Assembly: GCF_013166515.1 (NCBI RefSeq)
Contig: NZ_JABKKJ010000012.1
Span: forward strand, 1 to 64,000
Direction: 5' to 3'
From: Xylanibacter caecicola
Lineage (GTDB): Bacteria > Bacteroidota > Bacteroidia > Bacteroidales > Bacteroidaceae
Length of the DNA: 64,000 nucleotides
Below, one piece after another: positions 19,159 through 27,703 of the stretch (position 1 is its first letter; the number at the start of each line of letters is the position of its first letter). The notes beneath the pieces are model-generated. The model had not been told where the DNA came from and did not search any database. It saw only the letters and a list, made by a program, of their open reading frames with translations. The position numbers and the translations under genes are program-made.

Positions 19159-19194
19159 ACCGTCGGACTTTAAAAGTCCGACGGTCTTTGCTTT
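19159..19194 (+). terminator. Terminator of the small lipoprotein gene
   Basis: Perfect 12-bp arms ACCGTCGGACTT / AAGTCCGACGGT with a 3-base loop (19159-19185), followed by CTTTGCTTT. Confidence 0.85.
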
Positions 19195-19424
19195 ATATAT
19201 CCTCCAACCGGCACCATTGCCCGTAACAACCATTATGTTACGTTTTACGCCATATCCCTGTCAACTTGCTTTTCCATAACCCTTAAATACGCAGGGGTTT
19301 ACAAAAATAAATCTCAACGGACGCAAATACGACAAGGAAACGTGTGCAGGCGTAACACTCAATATATCAACACGATATGACATCAGCGCCATATCTGTGC
19401 AACAAAATCAAGTTTTTTTTACCC

Positions 19425-19565
19425 AATAAAACAGTGTTTTGCAATGCAAAACACGCCATTTCAGGCTCTGAAAGCAATGCCTTTGGGAGCCAAAATGCCG
19501 CATATCAGACTCTAAAAGGCGGCATTTCACAGTGCAAAGTGCGGCACTTTACATCTTTTATGCAC
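19425..19565. repeat. Modular intergenic sequence (GCAAAACACGCC / CGGCATTT / GCGGCACTTT words)
   Basis: Short recurring words such as tgcaaaacacgcc, aaatgccgc, ggcggcattt and gtgcggcacttt alternate in direct and inverted orientation. The same vocabulary recurs at 57640-57760. It resembles modular intergenic sequences I associate with Prevotella genomes. The 864-base gap 19130-19993 also holds the second RNA element and the carB palindrome, but no supported gene. Confidence 0.5.
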
Positions 19566-19781
19566 ACATTTGATGTCCGAGAAAAGTAAGATAAGAAATT
19601 TTAACACGTAGTTGCACCGGAAATACTGACATTTTCCGATTGACACATTGCCGGTTTTATTCGGAATTACATTACAAAAAGAACATTACGACCGGACGTA
19701 ATAAAACCTGTATTTGCCATACGGTGGAGAACATGACAGCCCCACTTTCTATCTATATGAGTGTGGGCAAAATGCGAAATT

Positions 19782-19908
19782 AAAAGAAGTTATGGGAAGT
19801 TATGTGGCTAAAGCCACGGAAGATAAAGGACATTTGTCGTATATGAAGCAACAAGACATACGTCTTTTATCTCCATTTATCGCGCCATACCTTCCTTTAT
19901 CTCCTTTT
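19782..19908 (+). ncRNA. Structured three-way-junction RNA element, copy 2
   Basis: The outer stem arms 19782-19804 and 19886-19908 pair at about 18 of 23 positions plus wobbles. Inside are the hairpin GTGGCTAAAGCCAC (19804-19817) and an 11-bp stem AGATAAAGGAC/GTCTTTTATCT (19821-19831 with 19862-19872, one G-U) with a 30-base loop. Order, sizes and inner-stem sequences match copy 1 at 14323-14441 on the other strand, while the outer arms differ in sequence yet still pair. Confidence 0.6.
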
Positions 19909-19929
19909 GGTTCCCCTCACCTTCTATAT

Positions 19930-19979
19930 ATATACACAAATACGGGAAATCCAAATGGATTTCCCGTATTTGTGTATAT
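19930..19979 (-). terminator. Very long perfect palindrome after carB (24-bp arms, 2-base loop)
   Basis: Arms 19930-19953 and 19956-19979 are fully complementary. It begins 15 bases after the carB stop on the minus strand and is followed by an alternating TA tract rather than a T run. It is likely the 3' end signal of the purF-carA-carB transcript, perhaps acting in both directions. Confidence 0.65.
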
Positions 19980-19993
19980 GAATATTATAAACG

Positions 19994-22900
19994 TTATTTA
20001 TACTCTTCCCACGACTTTATGTCGATGTCTTCAAGCTTCACCTTGCAGAAAGCGTGTATGAAAGAACTTGCAAGACGACTGTTTGTTATCAACGGTACAT
20101 TGAGGTCTATCGCCGCACGACGTATCTTATAGCCGTTGTCAAGCTCGCTCGCCGTAAGGTTCTTGGGGATGTTCACCACCATGTCTATCTCGTGGTTGTG
20201 AAGCATGTCAAGCGCCTGCGGCTGTTTGCCTTCGTCAGAGGGCCAATATACCTGCGTGTTCTCTATGCCATTCTCGGCAAGGAACTTGGATGTGCCGCCC
20301 GTTGCGTACAGGTTATAACCGTTTTCCACAAGACAACGCGCAGCATCAAGCATGGCTGCCTTCTGCTTTGCACCGCCTGTAGAGAGCAGTATGTTCTTCT
20401 CCGGTATGCGGTGACCTACCGAAAGCATGCTCTTAAGAAGTGCGGTATTGGTGTCATCACCGAGACATCCCACCTCTCCCGTAGACGCCATGTCCACGCC
20501 AAGCACAGGGTCTGCCTTCTGAAGACGGCTGAAAGAGAACTGACTTGCCTTTATTCCGACATAGTCGAGGTCGAAAAGATTCTTGCCGGGCTTCTCTACC
20601 GGCAGACCGAGCATCACCTTTGTTGCCAGTTCGATAAGGTTTATCTTCAACACCTTGCTGACAAACGGGAACGAACGCGAAGCACGGAGGTTACACTCTA
20701 TTACCTTTATGTCGTTCTCACGCGCAAGGAACTGTATGTTGAACGGTCCGCTGATGTGCAATTCCTGCGCAATCATCTTGCTCACACGCTTTATACGGCG
20801 TATGGTCTCGCAATAAAGCTTCTGCGGAGGGAACTGTATTGTGGCGTCGCCAGAGTGGACTCCGGCAAACTCTATGTGCTCGCTTATGGCGTATGCTATG
20901 ATTTCTCCGTCTTTTGCAACGGCATCCATTTCCACTTCCTTGGCATGTTCGATGAACTGACTCACAACAACGGGATGATCTTCAGACACATTCGCCGCCA
21001 GTTTGAGGAAACGTTCAAGCTCTTCCCTGTTTGAACAAACGTTCATCGCCGCACCTGAAAGCACGTACGACGGGCGCACAAGAACGGGGAAGCCCACACG
21101 GTCGATGAAGTTGTTGATATCGTCCATAGACGTAAGAGCGCTCCACTCCGGCTGGTCGATGCCGTTGCGGCTCAGCATGGAAGAGAACTTCGCACGGTCT
21201 TCGGCATTGTCTATATCCTTGGCAGAGGTTCCGAGTATGGGCACGTTCTGTGCATCAAGACGCATGGCAAGGTTGTTCGGTATCTGTCCGCCGGTGGATA
21301 TCACCACTCCATACGGGCTTTCCATTTCGATGATATCCATGACACGCTCGAAAGTAAGCTCGTCAAAATAAAGACGGTCGCACATGTCATAGTCGGTAGA
21401 CACTGTCTCCGGATTGTAGTTTATCATTATGCTGCGGTATCCCTGCTTGCGTATTGTGTTAAGCGCCTGCACGCCACACCAGTCAAACTCAACAGAACTT
21501 CCGATACGGTATGCCCCAGAGCCGAGAACTATCACCGAGCGTTTGTTGTCGCCGAAGCTGATGTCGCTGGCAACACCGTCGTAGGTAACATACAGATAGT
21601 TGGTCTGCGCCGGGTATTCGGCAGCCAGTGTGTCTATCTGCTTCACAACCGGGAGTATGCCATAGCCCTTACGAAGCTGACGCACCACAAGTCCTGCCTT
21701 GGACATATTGCCGAGTTCCTGTTCAAGTCCCACGGCACGGGCAATCTGGAAGTCGGTAAAGCCGTATATCTTTGCCGTGCGCAACAGTTCTTTGTCAAGC
21801 ACGTTGACACTTGTGCACTTCTTCAAAGCCTCATCTATGTCTATGATATGCTTCAGTTTTTGGAGGAACCACTTGTCTATCTTCGTAAGCTCGTGTATCT
21901 GGTCTATGGTATAGTCTTTGTGCATAGCCTTTGAGATTATGAAGATACGCTTGTCCGTAGGTTCGCGCAGCGCGGTGTCTATGTCGTCAATCTCAAGTTC
22001 CTTGTTCTCTACAAAGCCATGCATGCCCTGCCCTATCATGCGCAGTCCCTTCTGTATAGCCTCTTCGAAGTTGCGTCCGATAGCCATCACTTCGCCGACT
22101 GACTTCATCGACGAGCCAAGTTCACGGTCAACTCCGCGGAACTTGCTCAGATCCCAGCGCGGTATCTTGCATACCACATAGTCGAGGGCAGGCTCAAAGA
22201 AAGCGCTTGTAGTCTTTGTCACCGAGTTCTTAAGTTCAAAAAGTCCGTAGCCCATACCAAGCTTTGCTGCAACGAAAGCCAGAGGATAACCGGTTGCCTT
22301 TGATGCAAGAGCCGAACTACGGCTGAGGCGTGCGTTCACCTCAATCACCCTGTAGTCTTCGCTCTTGGGGTCGAAAGCATACTGAACGTTACACTCTCCC
22401 ACAATGCCGATGTGACGGATAATCTTTATGGCAAGGGCACGAAGCTTGTGATACTCAGAGTTTGTGAGTGTCTGCGACGGTGCAATGACTATACTTTCGC
22501 CCGTATGTATGCCCAGAGGGTCGAAATTCTCCATATTACATACGGTGATGCAGTTGTCGTAACGGTCGCGCACAACTTCGTATTCTATCTCTTTCCAGCC
22601 TTTAAGGCTCTTTTCTACAAGCACCTGCGGAGAGAACGAGAATGCTTTCTCGGCAAGTTTGTCAAGTTCTTCCTCGTTGTCACAAAAGCCGCTGCCAAGT
22701 CCTCCAAGGGCGTATGCGGCACGTATAATGACGGGATATCCCAGTTCTGCGGCTGCCTTGCGTGTCTGTTCGATGGTCTCGCATGCCTCGCTCTTGATTG
22801 TCTTTACATCTATTTCGTTCAGTTTTTCAACGAAGAGTTCGCGGTCTTCGGTGTCCATTATCGCCTGAACGGGAGTGCCAAGCACCTTTACATTATACTT

Positions 22901-23224
22901 CTCCAGCACGCCGCTCTGATACAAAGCCACGCCACAGTTGAGGGCTGTCTGTCCGCCAAAAGAGAGAAGAATGCCGTCGGGACGCTCCTTTTCGATGACA
23001 CGCTCAACGAAATACGGCTGAACCGGAAGGAAATAAATGCGGTCGGCAACGCCTTCGGATGTCTGGACCGTGGCGATATTGGGGTTGATAAGGATGGTCT
23101 CGACACCTTCCTCACGCAATGCCTTCAACGCCTGTGAGCCTGAATAGTCAAACTCTCCGGCCTCTCCTATCTTCAATGCTCCTGAACCCAAGAGCAGGAC
23201 TTTCTTTATATTTTCGTCTTTCAT
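19994..23224 (-). CDS. carB: Carbamoyl-phosphate synthase large subunit
   Basis: CarB makes carbamoyl phosphate from bicarbonate, ammonia (delivered by CarA) and two ATP, feeding pyrimidine and arginine synthesis. The 1076-residue protein has two ATP-grasp halves (KKVLLLGSGALKIGEAGEFDYSG at the start, and KRSVIVLGSGAYRIGSSVEFDWCG near 550, both shortened here) with ALGGLGSG and VLSGAAM loops. A C-terminal MGS-like allosteric domain (about 935-1076) binds effectors such as UMP in other species. It lies 8 bases after carA and ends the purF-carA-carB unit. Confidence 0.98.
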   Translation of the reverse strand: MKDENIKKVLLLGSGALKIGEAGEFDYSGSQALKALREEGVETILINPNIATVQTSEGVADRIYFLPVQPYFVERVIEKERPDGILLSFGGQTALNCGVALYQSGVLEKYNVKVLGTPVQAIMDTEDRELFVEKLNEIDVKTIKSEACETIEQTRKAAAELGYPVIIRAAYALGGLGSGFCDNEEELDKLAEKAFSFSPQVLVEKSLKGWKEIEYEVVRDRYDNCITVCNMENFDPLGIHTGESIVIAPSQTLTNSEYHKLRALAIKIIRHIGIVGECNVQYAFDPKSEDYRVIEVNARLSRSSALASKATGYPLAFVAAKLGMGYGLFELKNSVTKTTSAFFEPALDYVVCKIPRWDLSKFRGVDRELGSSMKSVGEVMAIGRNFEEAIQKGLRMIGQGMHGFVENKELEIDDIDTALREPTDKRIFIISKAMHKDYTIDQIHELTKIDKWFLQKLKHIIDIDEALKKCTSVNVLDKELLRTAKIYGFTDFQIARAVGLEQELGNMSKAGLVVRQLRKGYGILPVVKQIDTLAAEYPAQTNYLYVTYDGVASDISFGDNKRSVIVLGSGAYRIGSSVEFDWCGVQALNTIRKQGYRSIMINYNPETVSTDYDMCDRLYFDELTFERVMDIIEMESPYGVVISTGGQIPNNLAMRLDAQNVPILGTSAKDIDNAEDRAKFSSMLSRNGIDQPEWSALTSMDDINNFIDRVGFPVLVRPSYVLSGAAMNVCSNREELERFLKLAANVSEDHPVVVSQFIEHAKEVEMDAVAKDGEIIAYAISEHIEFAGVHSGDATIQFPPQKLYCETIRRIKRVSKMIAQELHISGPFNIQFLARENDIKVIECNLRASRSFPFVSKVLKINLIELATKVMLGLPVEKPGKNLFDLDYVGIKASQFSFSRLQKADPVLGVDMASTGEVGCLGDDTNTALLKSMLSVGHRIPEKNILLSTGGAKQKAAMLDAARCLVENGYNLYATGGTSKFLAENGIENTQVYWPSDEGKQPQALDMLHNHEIDMVVNIPKNLTASELDNGYKIRRAAIDLNVPLITNSRLASSFIHAFCKVKLEDIDIKSWEEYK

Positions 23225-23232
23225 CTCTCTTT

Positions 23233-24309
23233 TTACTTCAATGTTTCCACAAACTTATCAAACATAAACTCTGTATCTACCGGACCTGAACATGCTTCGG
23301 GGTGGAACTGGCTCGAAAACCAAGGGTTTACCTTATGACGTATACCCTCGTTGCTGCCGTCGTTCATATTCACAAACAGCTCTTCCCAGTCGGCACCCAA
23401 CGTCTTGGCATCAACGGCATAGCCATGGTTCTGACTTGTAACATAACAGCTGTTGGTGCCAACCATGCGTACAGGCTGGTTGTGTGAGCGGTGACCGTAC
23501 TTAAGTTTGTATATCTGCGCGCCGCCTGCCTTTGCCAACAACTGGTTACCCATACATATACCGCATATAGGTTTGGCGGACATGCTCATCTGACGACGCA
23601 CTATATTCACGGCATCCTCACACATATCCGGGTCGCCGGGACCGTTGGCGAGGAAAAGACCGTCGAAGTTCATGGATGTATAGTCGTAGTTCCAAGGAAC
23701 ACGGATAACCTCAACGCCTCTGTTTACAAGGCAACGGATGATGTTGTTCTTCACGCCGCAGTCTACAAGGACAACCTTCTTGCCGGCTCCTTCGTTGTAA
23801 CGTATAATCTCCTTGCAACTCACCTTGTCTACAAAGTTTACGCCTTCATAGTCTGCCTCGGGTATGTTGTCCGGCTCATCGTCAAAGATAATCTTGCCCA
23901 TCATCACACCGTGCTCGCGCAGAACTTTTGTAAGCTCTCGCGTATCAATGCCCGTTATGCCGGGAACATGCTCACGCTTCAGCCATTCGGCAAGGGTCTC
24001 CACACCGTTCCAATGACTGTATTGCTCGCTGTAGTCGGCAACAATGATTGCGGAAGCATAAATTCTGTCACTCTCCATGAACGTAGCAAGCCCGTCGGCA
24101 CCTACGGTAAAGGGCGGAACCCCGTAATTTCCCACCAACGGATAGGTGAGTGTCATCAACTGTCCGGCATACGAAGGGTCCGTAAGGCTCTCCGGATAGC
24201 CCATCATCGCCGTATTAAAAACAACTTCGCCTGCCACCGGTCGGTCATATCCGAATGACTTGCCATGAAATTTTGTTCCGTCTTCCAAGACTAAAGTTAC
24301 TTTTCTCAT
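23233..24309 (-). CDS. carA: Carbamoyl-phosphate synthase small subunit
   Basis: CarA hydrolyses glutamine and channels ammonia to CarB. The 358-residue protein has the N-terminal small-chain domain (KLEDGTKFHG-like start, TAMMGYPESLTDPSYAGQ near 35) and a class I glutaminase domain with the nucleophile Cys in CGICMGNQLLA near 250 and the His/Glu pair in SQFHPEACSGP near 335. The ATG is 63 bases after the purF stop and the stop is 8 bases before carB, consistent with one transcript. Confidence 0.97.
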   Translation of the reverse strand: MRKVTLVLEDGTKFHGKSFGYDRPVAGEVVFNTAMMGYPESLTDPSYAGQLMTLTYPLVGNYGVPPFTVGADGLATFMESDRIYASAIIVADYSEQYSHWNGVETLAEWLKREHVPGITGIDTRELTKVLREHGVMMGKIIFDDEPDNIPEADYEGVNFVDKVSCKEIIRYNEGAGKKVVLVDCGVKNNIIRCLVNRGVEVIRVPWNYDYTSMNFDGLFLANGPGDPDMCEDAVNIVRRQMSMSAKPICGICMGNQLLAKAGGAQIYKLKYGHRSHNQPVRMVGTNSCYVTSQNHGYAVDAKTLGADWEELFVNMNDGSNEGIRHKVNPWFSSQFHPEACSGPVDTEFMFDKFVETLK

Positions 24310-24372
24310 CTTCTTATTTTATTAAGTCCCCCAAGCAATCGATACGTCTACATCGCAAAGGAAACCTCATGT

Positions 24373-26280
24373 TCAAAACTTTTGCTCGTATTGATAAACC
24401 TTTTCTATGAAATTTACAAATGCCTGATTTACAAGACGCACACCGCCCGGCGTGGGATAGTTGCCGGTAAAGTACCAGTCTCCCTTATGATCAGGTATCG
24501 CCGTGTGCAGTCCTTCTATCGACTGATAAACTATTTCCACCGGTGTCGTCACGCCGTCGGGGCGCAACATCTCCACAATCTTGGTGTTTATCTCGTCCAC
24601 CGTGAACTCTTTGTATATGTCGCGCACACAGTTGCGCATCTCGGTCTTGGGTTTCTGGAGTTCTTCCTTGCAATTGTTGTACGTGTCTTCTATCAGTTTG
24701 TACATTCCACGGTCTTTCAAAAGCTCCATGGTTGCCCTGAACGCACAGAACTCTTCAAGACGCGGCATGTCTATTCCATAGTAGTCGGGATAGCGTATCT
24801 GCGGCGAACTGCTCACAATCACAATCTTCTTGGGATGCAGACGGTCCAGTATTTTCAGGATACTCTCCTTCAGAGTGGTACCGCGCACAATACTGTCGTC
24901 TATTATGACAAGATTGTCTACGTATGGTTCAAGCGATTCGTAGGTGATATCGTACACATGCGAAGCCAGATCGTTACGCGAGTTGCCCTCGGTTATAAAG
25001 GTACGGAGCTTTATATCTTTCCATGCTATCTTCTCACTGCGCACATACTGATGGAGTATCTTCTCAAGTTCGTCGTTTGTCGGTATATGGTCCATCTCGG
25101 ATATGCGCTTTATCTTCTGCCGGTTCACATATCTCTTGAATCCCCCCAGCATACCATAGAAAGCCACCTCTGCCGTATTGGGAATGAAAGAGAAAACCGT
25201 ATGCTCGATATCATAGTCTACAGTCTTCAATATTGTGTCCGTAAGCTGCTCTCCAAGCTTTTTACGTTCCTTGTAGATGTCACGGTCCGAACCGCGGCTG
25301 AAGTATATACGCTCGAAAGAGCACTTGCTGTCACCACGCCTGTCGAGTATCTTCTCGATAGAACTGTCACCGTTTTTATTTACAATCAGTGCATGTCCAG
25401 GCTCAAGTTCATGTATGTCGTCACACTCTATGTCGAATGTGGTCTGAAGAACGGGGCGCTCGCTCGCAAGTACTATCACCTCTTCGTCCTTGTACCAGAA
25501 AGCCGGACGTATGCCCCATGGGTCTCTTACGGAGAACATCTCGCCGCTTCCGGTAAGTCCGCACATCACATATCCGCCGTCAAAGTCGGACATGGTTGTC
25601 TTAAGTACGTTGGATATCTTTATGTTGTTTTCTATATAGTCCGTTATTGCAACGTCTTGCAGTCCGCGTTCTTTTGCTTCAACAAAGTTACGCTCCACTT
25701 CCCTGTCCAGACGATGCCCCATCAGCTCCAGTGTAATATAGCTGTCGCTGTATATACGGGGATATTGTCCCTGCTTTACCAACTGTGCAAAAATCTCATC
25801 TATATTGGTCATATTGAAATTTCCGCACAGACAGAGGTTCTTGGCACGCCAGTTGTTGCGTCTCAGAAACGGATGTACATAAGAAAGACCACTCTTTCCG
25901 GTAGTTGAATACCGAAGGTGGCCCATATAAAGTTCGCCGGCAAAAGGAAGATGTTGCTTGGCATAATCGACGTCTGCCAACTGCTGCGCTGACAGATTCT
26001 TATAATTGCCATGCACCTTGCCGAATATCTCTGTTATGGCATTGGAGCCTTCCGCACGTTCGCGGAACATATATTCCGAACCCGGAACGGCATCAAGATT
26101 GACACATGCCATACCTGCGCCTTCCTGTCCGCGGTTGTGCTGCTTCTCCATCATAAGATAGAGTTTGTTCAAGCCGTACATCCATGTTCCGTATTTCTGC
26201 TGATAATATTCCAATGGCTTAAGCAACCTCACCATCGCAACCCCACACTCATGCTTCAAAGGTTCCATCATAATCCCCAA
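24373..26280 (-). CDS. purF: Amidophosphoribosyltransferase (extended Bacteroidota form)
   Basis: PurF makes 5-phosphoribosylamine from PRPP and glutamine, the first step of purine synthesis. The Ntn glutaminase domain has its nucleophile Cys in HECGVAMVRL about 12 residues in, so the N-terminus must be trimmed; MEPLKHECG (Met 5) may be the true start. The PRPP-binding motif VIIDDSIVRGTTL lies near 457. At 635 residues it is about 130 longer than typical PurF, the extra length including insertions and a C-terminal tail, a form common in Bacteroidota. It heads the unit with carA and carB. Confidence 0.92.
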   Translation of the reverse strand: MGIMMEPLKHECGVAMVRLLKPLEYYQQKYGTWMYGLNKLYLMMEKQHNRGQEGAGMACVNLDAVPGSEYMFRERAEGSNAITEIFGKVHGNYKNLSAQQLADVDYAKQHLPFAGELYMGHLRYSTTGKSGLSYVHPFLRRNNWRAKNLCLCGNFNMTNIDEIFAQLVKQGQYPRIYSDSYITLELMGHRLDREVERNFVEAKERGLQDVAITDYIENNIKISNVLKTTMSDFDGGYVMCGLTGSGEMFSVRDPWGIRPAFWYKDEEVIVLASERPVLQTTFDIECDDIHELEPGHALIVNKNGDSSIEKILDRRGDSKCSFERIYFSRGSDRDIYKERKKLGEQLTDTILKTVDYDIEHTVFSFIPNTAEVAFYGMLGGFKRYVNRQKIKRISEMDHIPTNDELEKILHQYVRSEKIAWKDIKLRTFITEGNSRNDLASHVYDITYESLEPYVDNLVIIDDSIVRGTTLKESILKILDRLHPKKIVIVSSSPQIRYPDYYGIDMPRLEEFCAFRATMELLKDRGMYKLIEDTYNNCKEELQKPKTEMRNCVRDIYKEFTVDEINTKIVEMLRPDGVTTPVEIVYQSIEGLHTAIPDHKGDWYFTGNYPTPGGVRLVNQAFVNFIEKVYQYEQKF

Positions 26281-26383
26281 TCTATTATTCTATGAATAAA
26301 AAAACAATCTTTAAACTTACCTGTACCATCATACACGCGCAACCGGGAACGGTCATGCCGCGCACATACTGTCATATTCTAAA

Positions 26384-26425
26384 AATATACAGGATAATGC
26401 TTTTTGAACCATAATCCTGTATATT
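26384..26425 (-). terminator. Terminator after the polysaccharide export gene
   Basis: Perfect 12-bp arms ATCCTGTATATT / AATATACAGGAT with an 18-base loop; on the minus strand it runs into a TTTTTAG tract. It separates the export gene from the purF promoter region. Confidence 0.75.
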
Positions 26426-26453
26426 CCGCCTTACCATAAAGTATCTTATGTAT

Positions 26454-27251
26454 TTATTTTACAATATTCACAACCAAAGAAGCCACGGAGGTGACTATTC
26501 CTATCGCCGAGAACCACAATGTAGTGCTGCTGCCTATTGCCGAGTTTTTGGTCTTGACGCTGTTCGGCTCCACATATATTATATCGTTCTGTTGCAGATA
26601 ATAGAACGGCGAGTTTACAACATTTGCATCGTTCAGATTAAGACGGTGGAAACATTTCTCTCCATTAGCATCTTCGCGTATCAGAAGTATGTTGTCGCGC
26701 TTGCCGTATATCGTAAGGTCGCCGGCATGTGCCAAGGCTTCGAGTATATTCATCTTCTCCTGATCTACCGCATACACGCCCGGACTGTTGACCTCACCTG
26801 TCACCGAGACCTTGAAACTTGCCATTTTCACAGTGACAATAGGATTTTCCGTTTGAGACATATAAGGCTTTATCTTGTTTCTGATAAACTCTTCGCATTG
26901 GCGCTTCGTCATGCCGTCCACCTTTATCATACCAAGAACGGGGAAATTTATGTATCCTTCGTTGTCTACAAGATATGTCTGAAGCGACGACTGGCTACCA
27001 CCGAGCTGTCCCGTGCTGTTCAAAACTCCGGAAACGGCAAGGTTAAAAGGTGTCGCAGCCTTCGGATCAGTGGTACTCACGGTTACCGTAAGCAGGTCTT
27101 TCGGCATGATTTTCGCATCAAAAAGACCGGAAGATACAGCACAACGCAAAGAATCGGCATTCTGGAAATATGCTATCTTCTTTGAACTTCCGCAACTACC
27201 AAGAACAAGTACCATTGTTAAAATAAATAATGGTAAAATGATTTTCTTCAT
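26454..27251 (-). CDS. Outer-membrane polysaccharide export lipoprotein (Wza/OPX family)
   Basis: A 265-residue lipoprotein (lipobox VLGSC near residue 20, GSSKK after it) with a polysaccharide export domain (about 25-160: AYFQNADSL, KIMPKDLLTVTVSTTDP, GYINFPVLGMIKVDGMT) and an SLBB domain (about 165-235: VTGEVNSPGVYAV). A C-terminal hydrophobic helix follows. The family forms the outer-membrane exit for capsule or exopolysaccharide. No Wzc co-polymerase, flippase or further glycosyltransferase is adjacent, and the gene is bounded by terminators, so it is an orphan copy whose partners must be elsewhere. Confidence 0.9.
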   Translation of the reverse strand: MKKIILPLFILTMVLVLGSCGSSKKIAYFQNADSLRCAVSSGLFDAKIMPKDLLTVTVSTTDPKAATPFNLAVSGVLNSTGQLGGSQSSLQTYLVDNEGYINFPVLGMIKVDGMTKRQCEEFIRNKIKPYMSQTENPIVTVKMASFKVSVTGEVNSPGVYAVDQEKMNILEALAHAGDLTIYGKRDNILLIREDANGEKCFHRLNLNDANVVNSPFYYLQQNDIIYVEPNSVKTKNSAIGSSTTLWFSAIGIVTSVASLVVNIVK

Positions 27252-27419
27252 AATTAATTATCAGGTATATCGTTAAAACGTTGCAAAAATAACCCTATTT
27301 TTTGATATCTACAAATATTTTCAATATTAAATGGTTAGACATCTGCAAGTAACGGAATAAAAAAGCGGAGGGTAAATAATACGGAAAGCCGCATGTTCAT
27401 TTCCAGACATCGGTATATG

Positions 27420-27600
27420 GCATAAACAGACATGAAACTTACAAATCGTAACCGTATGCTTTCGGGACGTAAAAGGATAGCTTTAGACATGCTAAATGAT
27501 AGCTTTAGCAGTCCTAAAGCTATCACTTTTGAATGCGAAAGATGTCGATTGAAAACTGTAAGTAAATATACCGGATATATAACGGATTGTAAGTTTCAAA
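27420..27600. repeat. Modular intergenic sequence with GATAGCTTTAG inverted and direct words
   Basis: GATAGCTTTAG occurs at 27477 and 27500, and inverted as CTAAAGCTATC at about 27514-27524, so the middle can fold. The word ACTTACAAATC near 27436 echoes GTAAGTTTCAAA near 27590 in the opposite sense. The 27252-27703 gap holds this and the uxaC terminator but no supported gene. Confidence 0.5.
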
Positions 27601-27624
27601 TACAAAACCATCAATCATGAACAA

Positions 27625-27675
27625 TAAAAAATCCCCTTACAACGGAAAAGGAATGCCATAACCGTCATAAGGGGA
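27625..27675 (-). terminator. Terminator of uxaC
   Basis: TCCCCTTA (27632-27639) pairs with TAAGGGGA (27668-27675) across a 28-base loop, and on the minus strand a run of six to seven T residues follows. Confidence 0.8.
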
Positions 27676-27703
27676 AATATGTCTCATCGTTTCTTTATAT
27701 GCT

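Noticed and set aside
19377..19589. A 70-codon open frame in the carB-lipoprotein gap
   Set aside because: It consists of the modular intergenic words that recur at 57640-57760 in other frames, so it is not a coding sequence.
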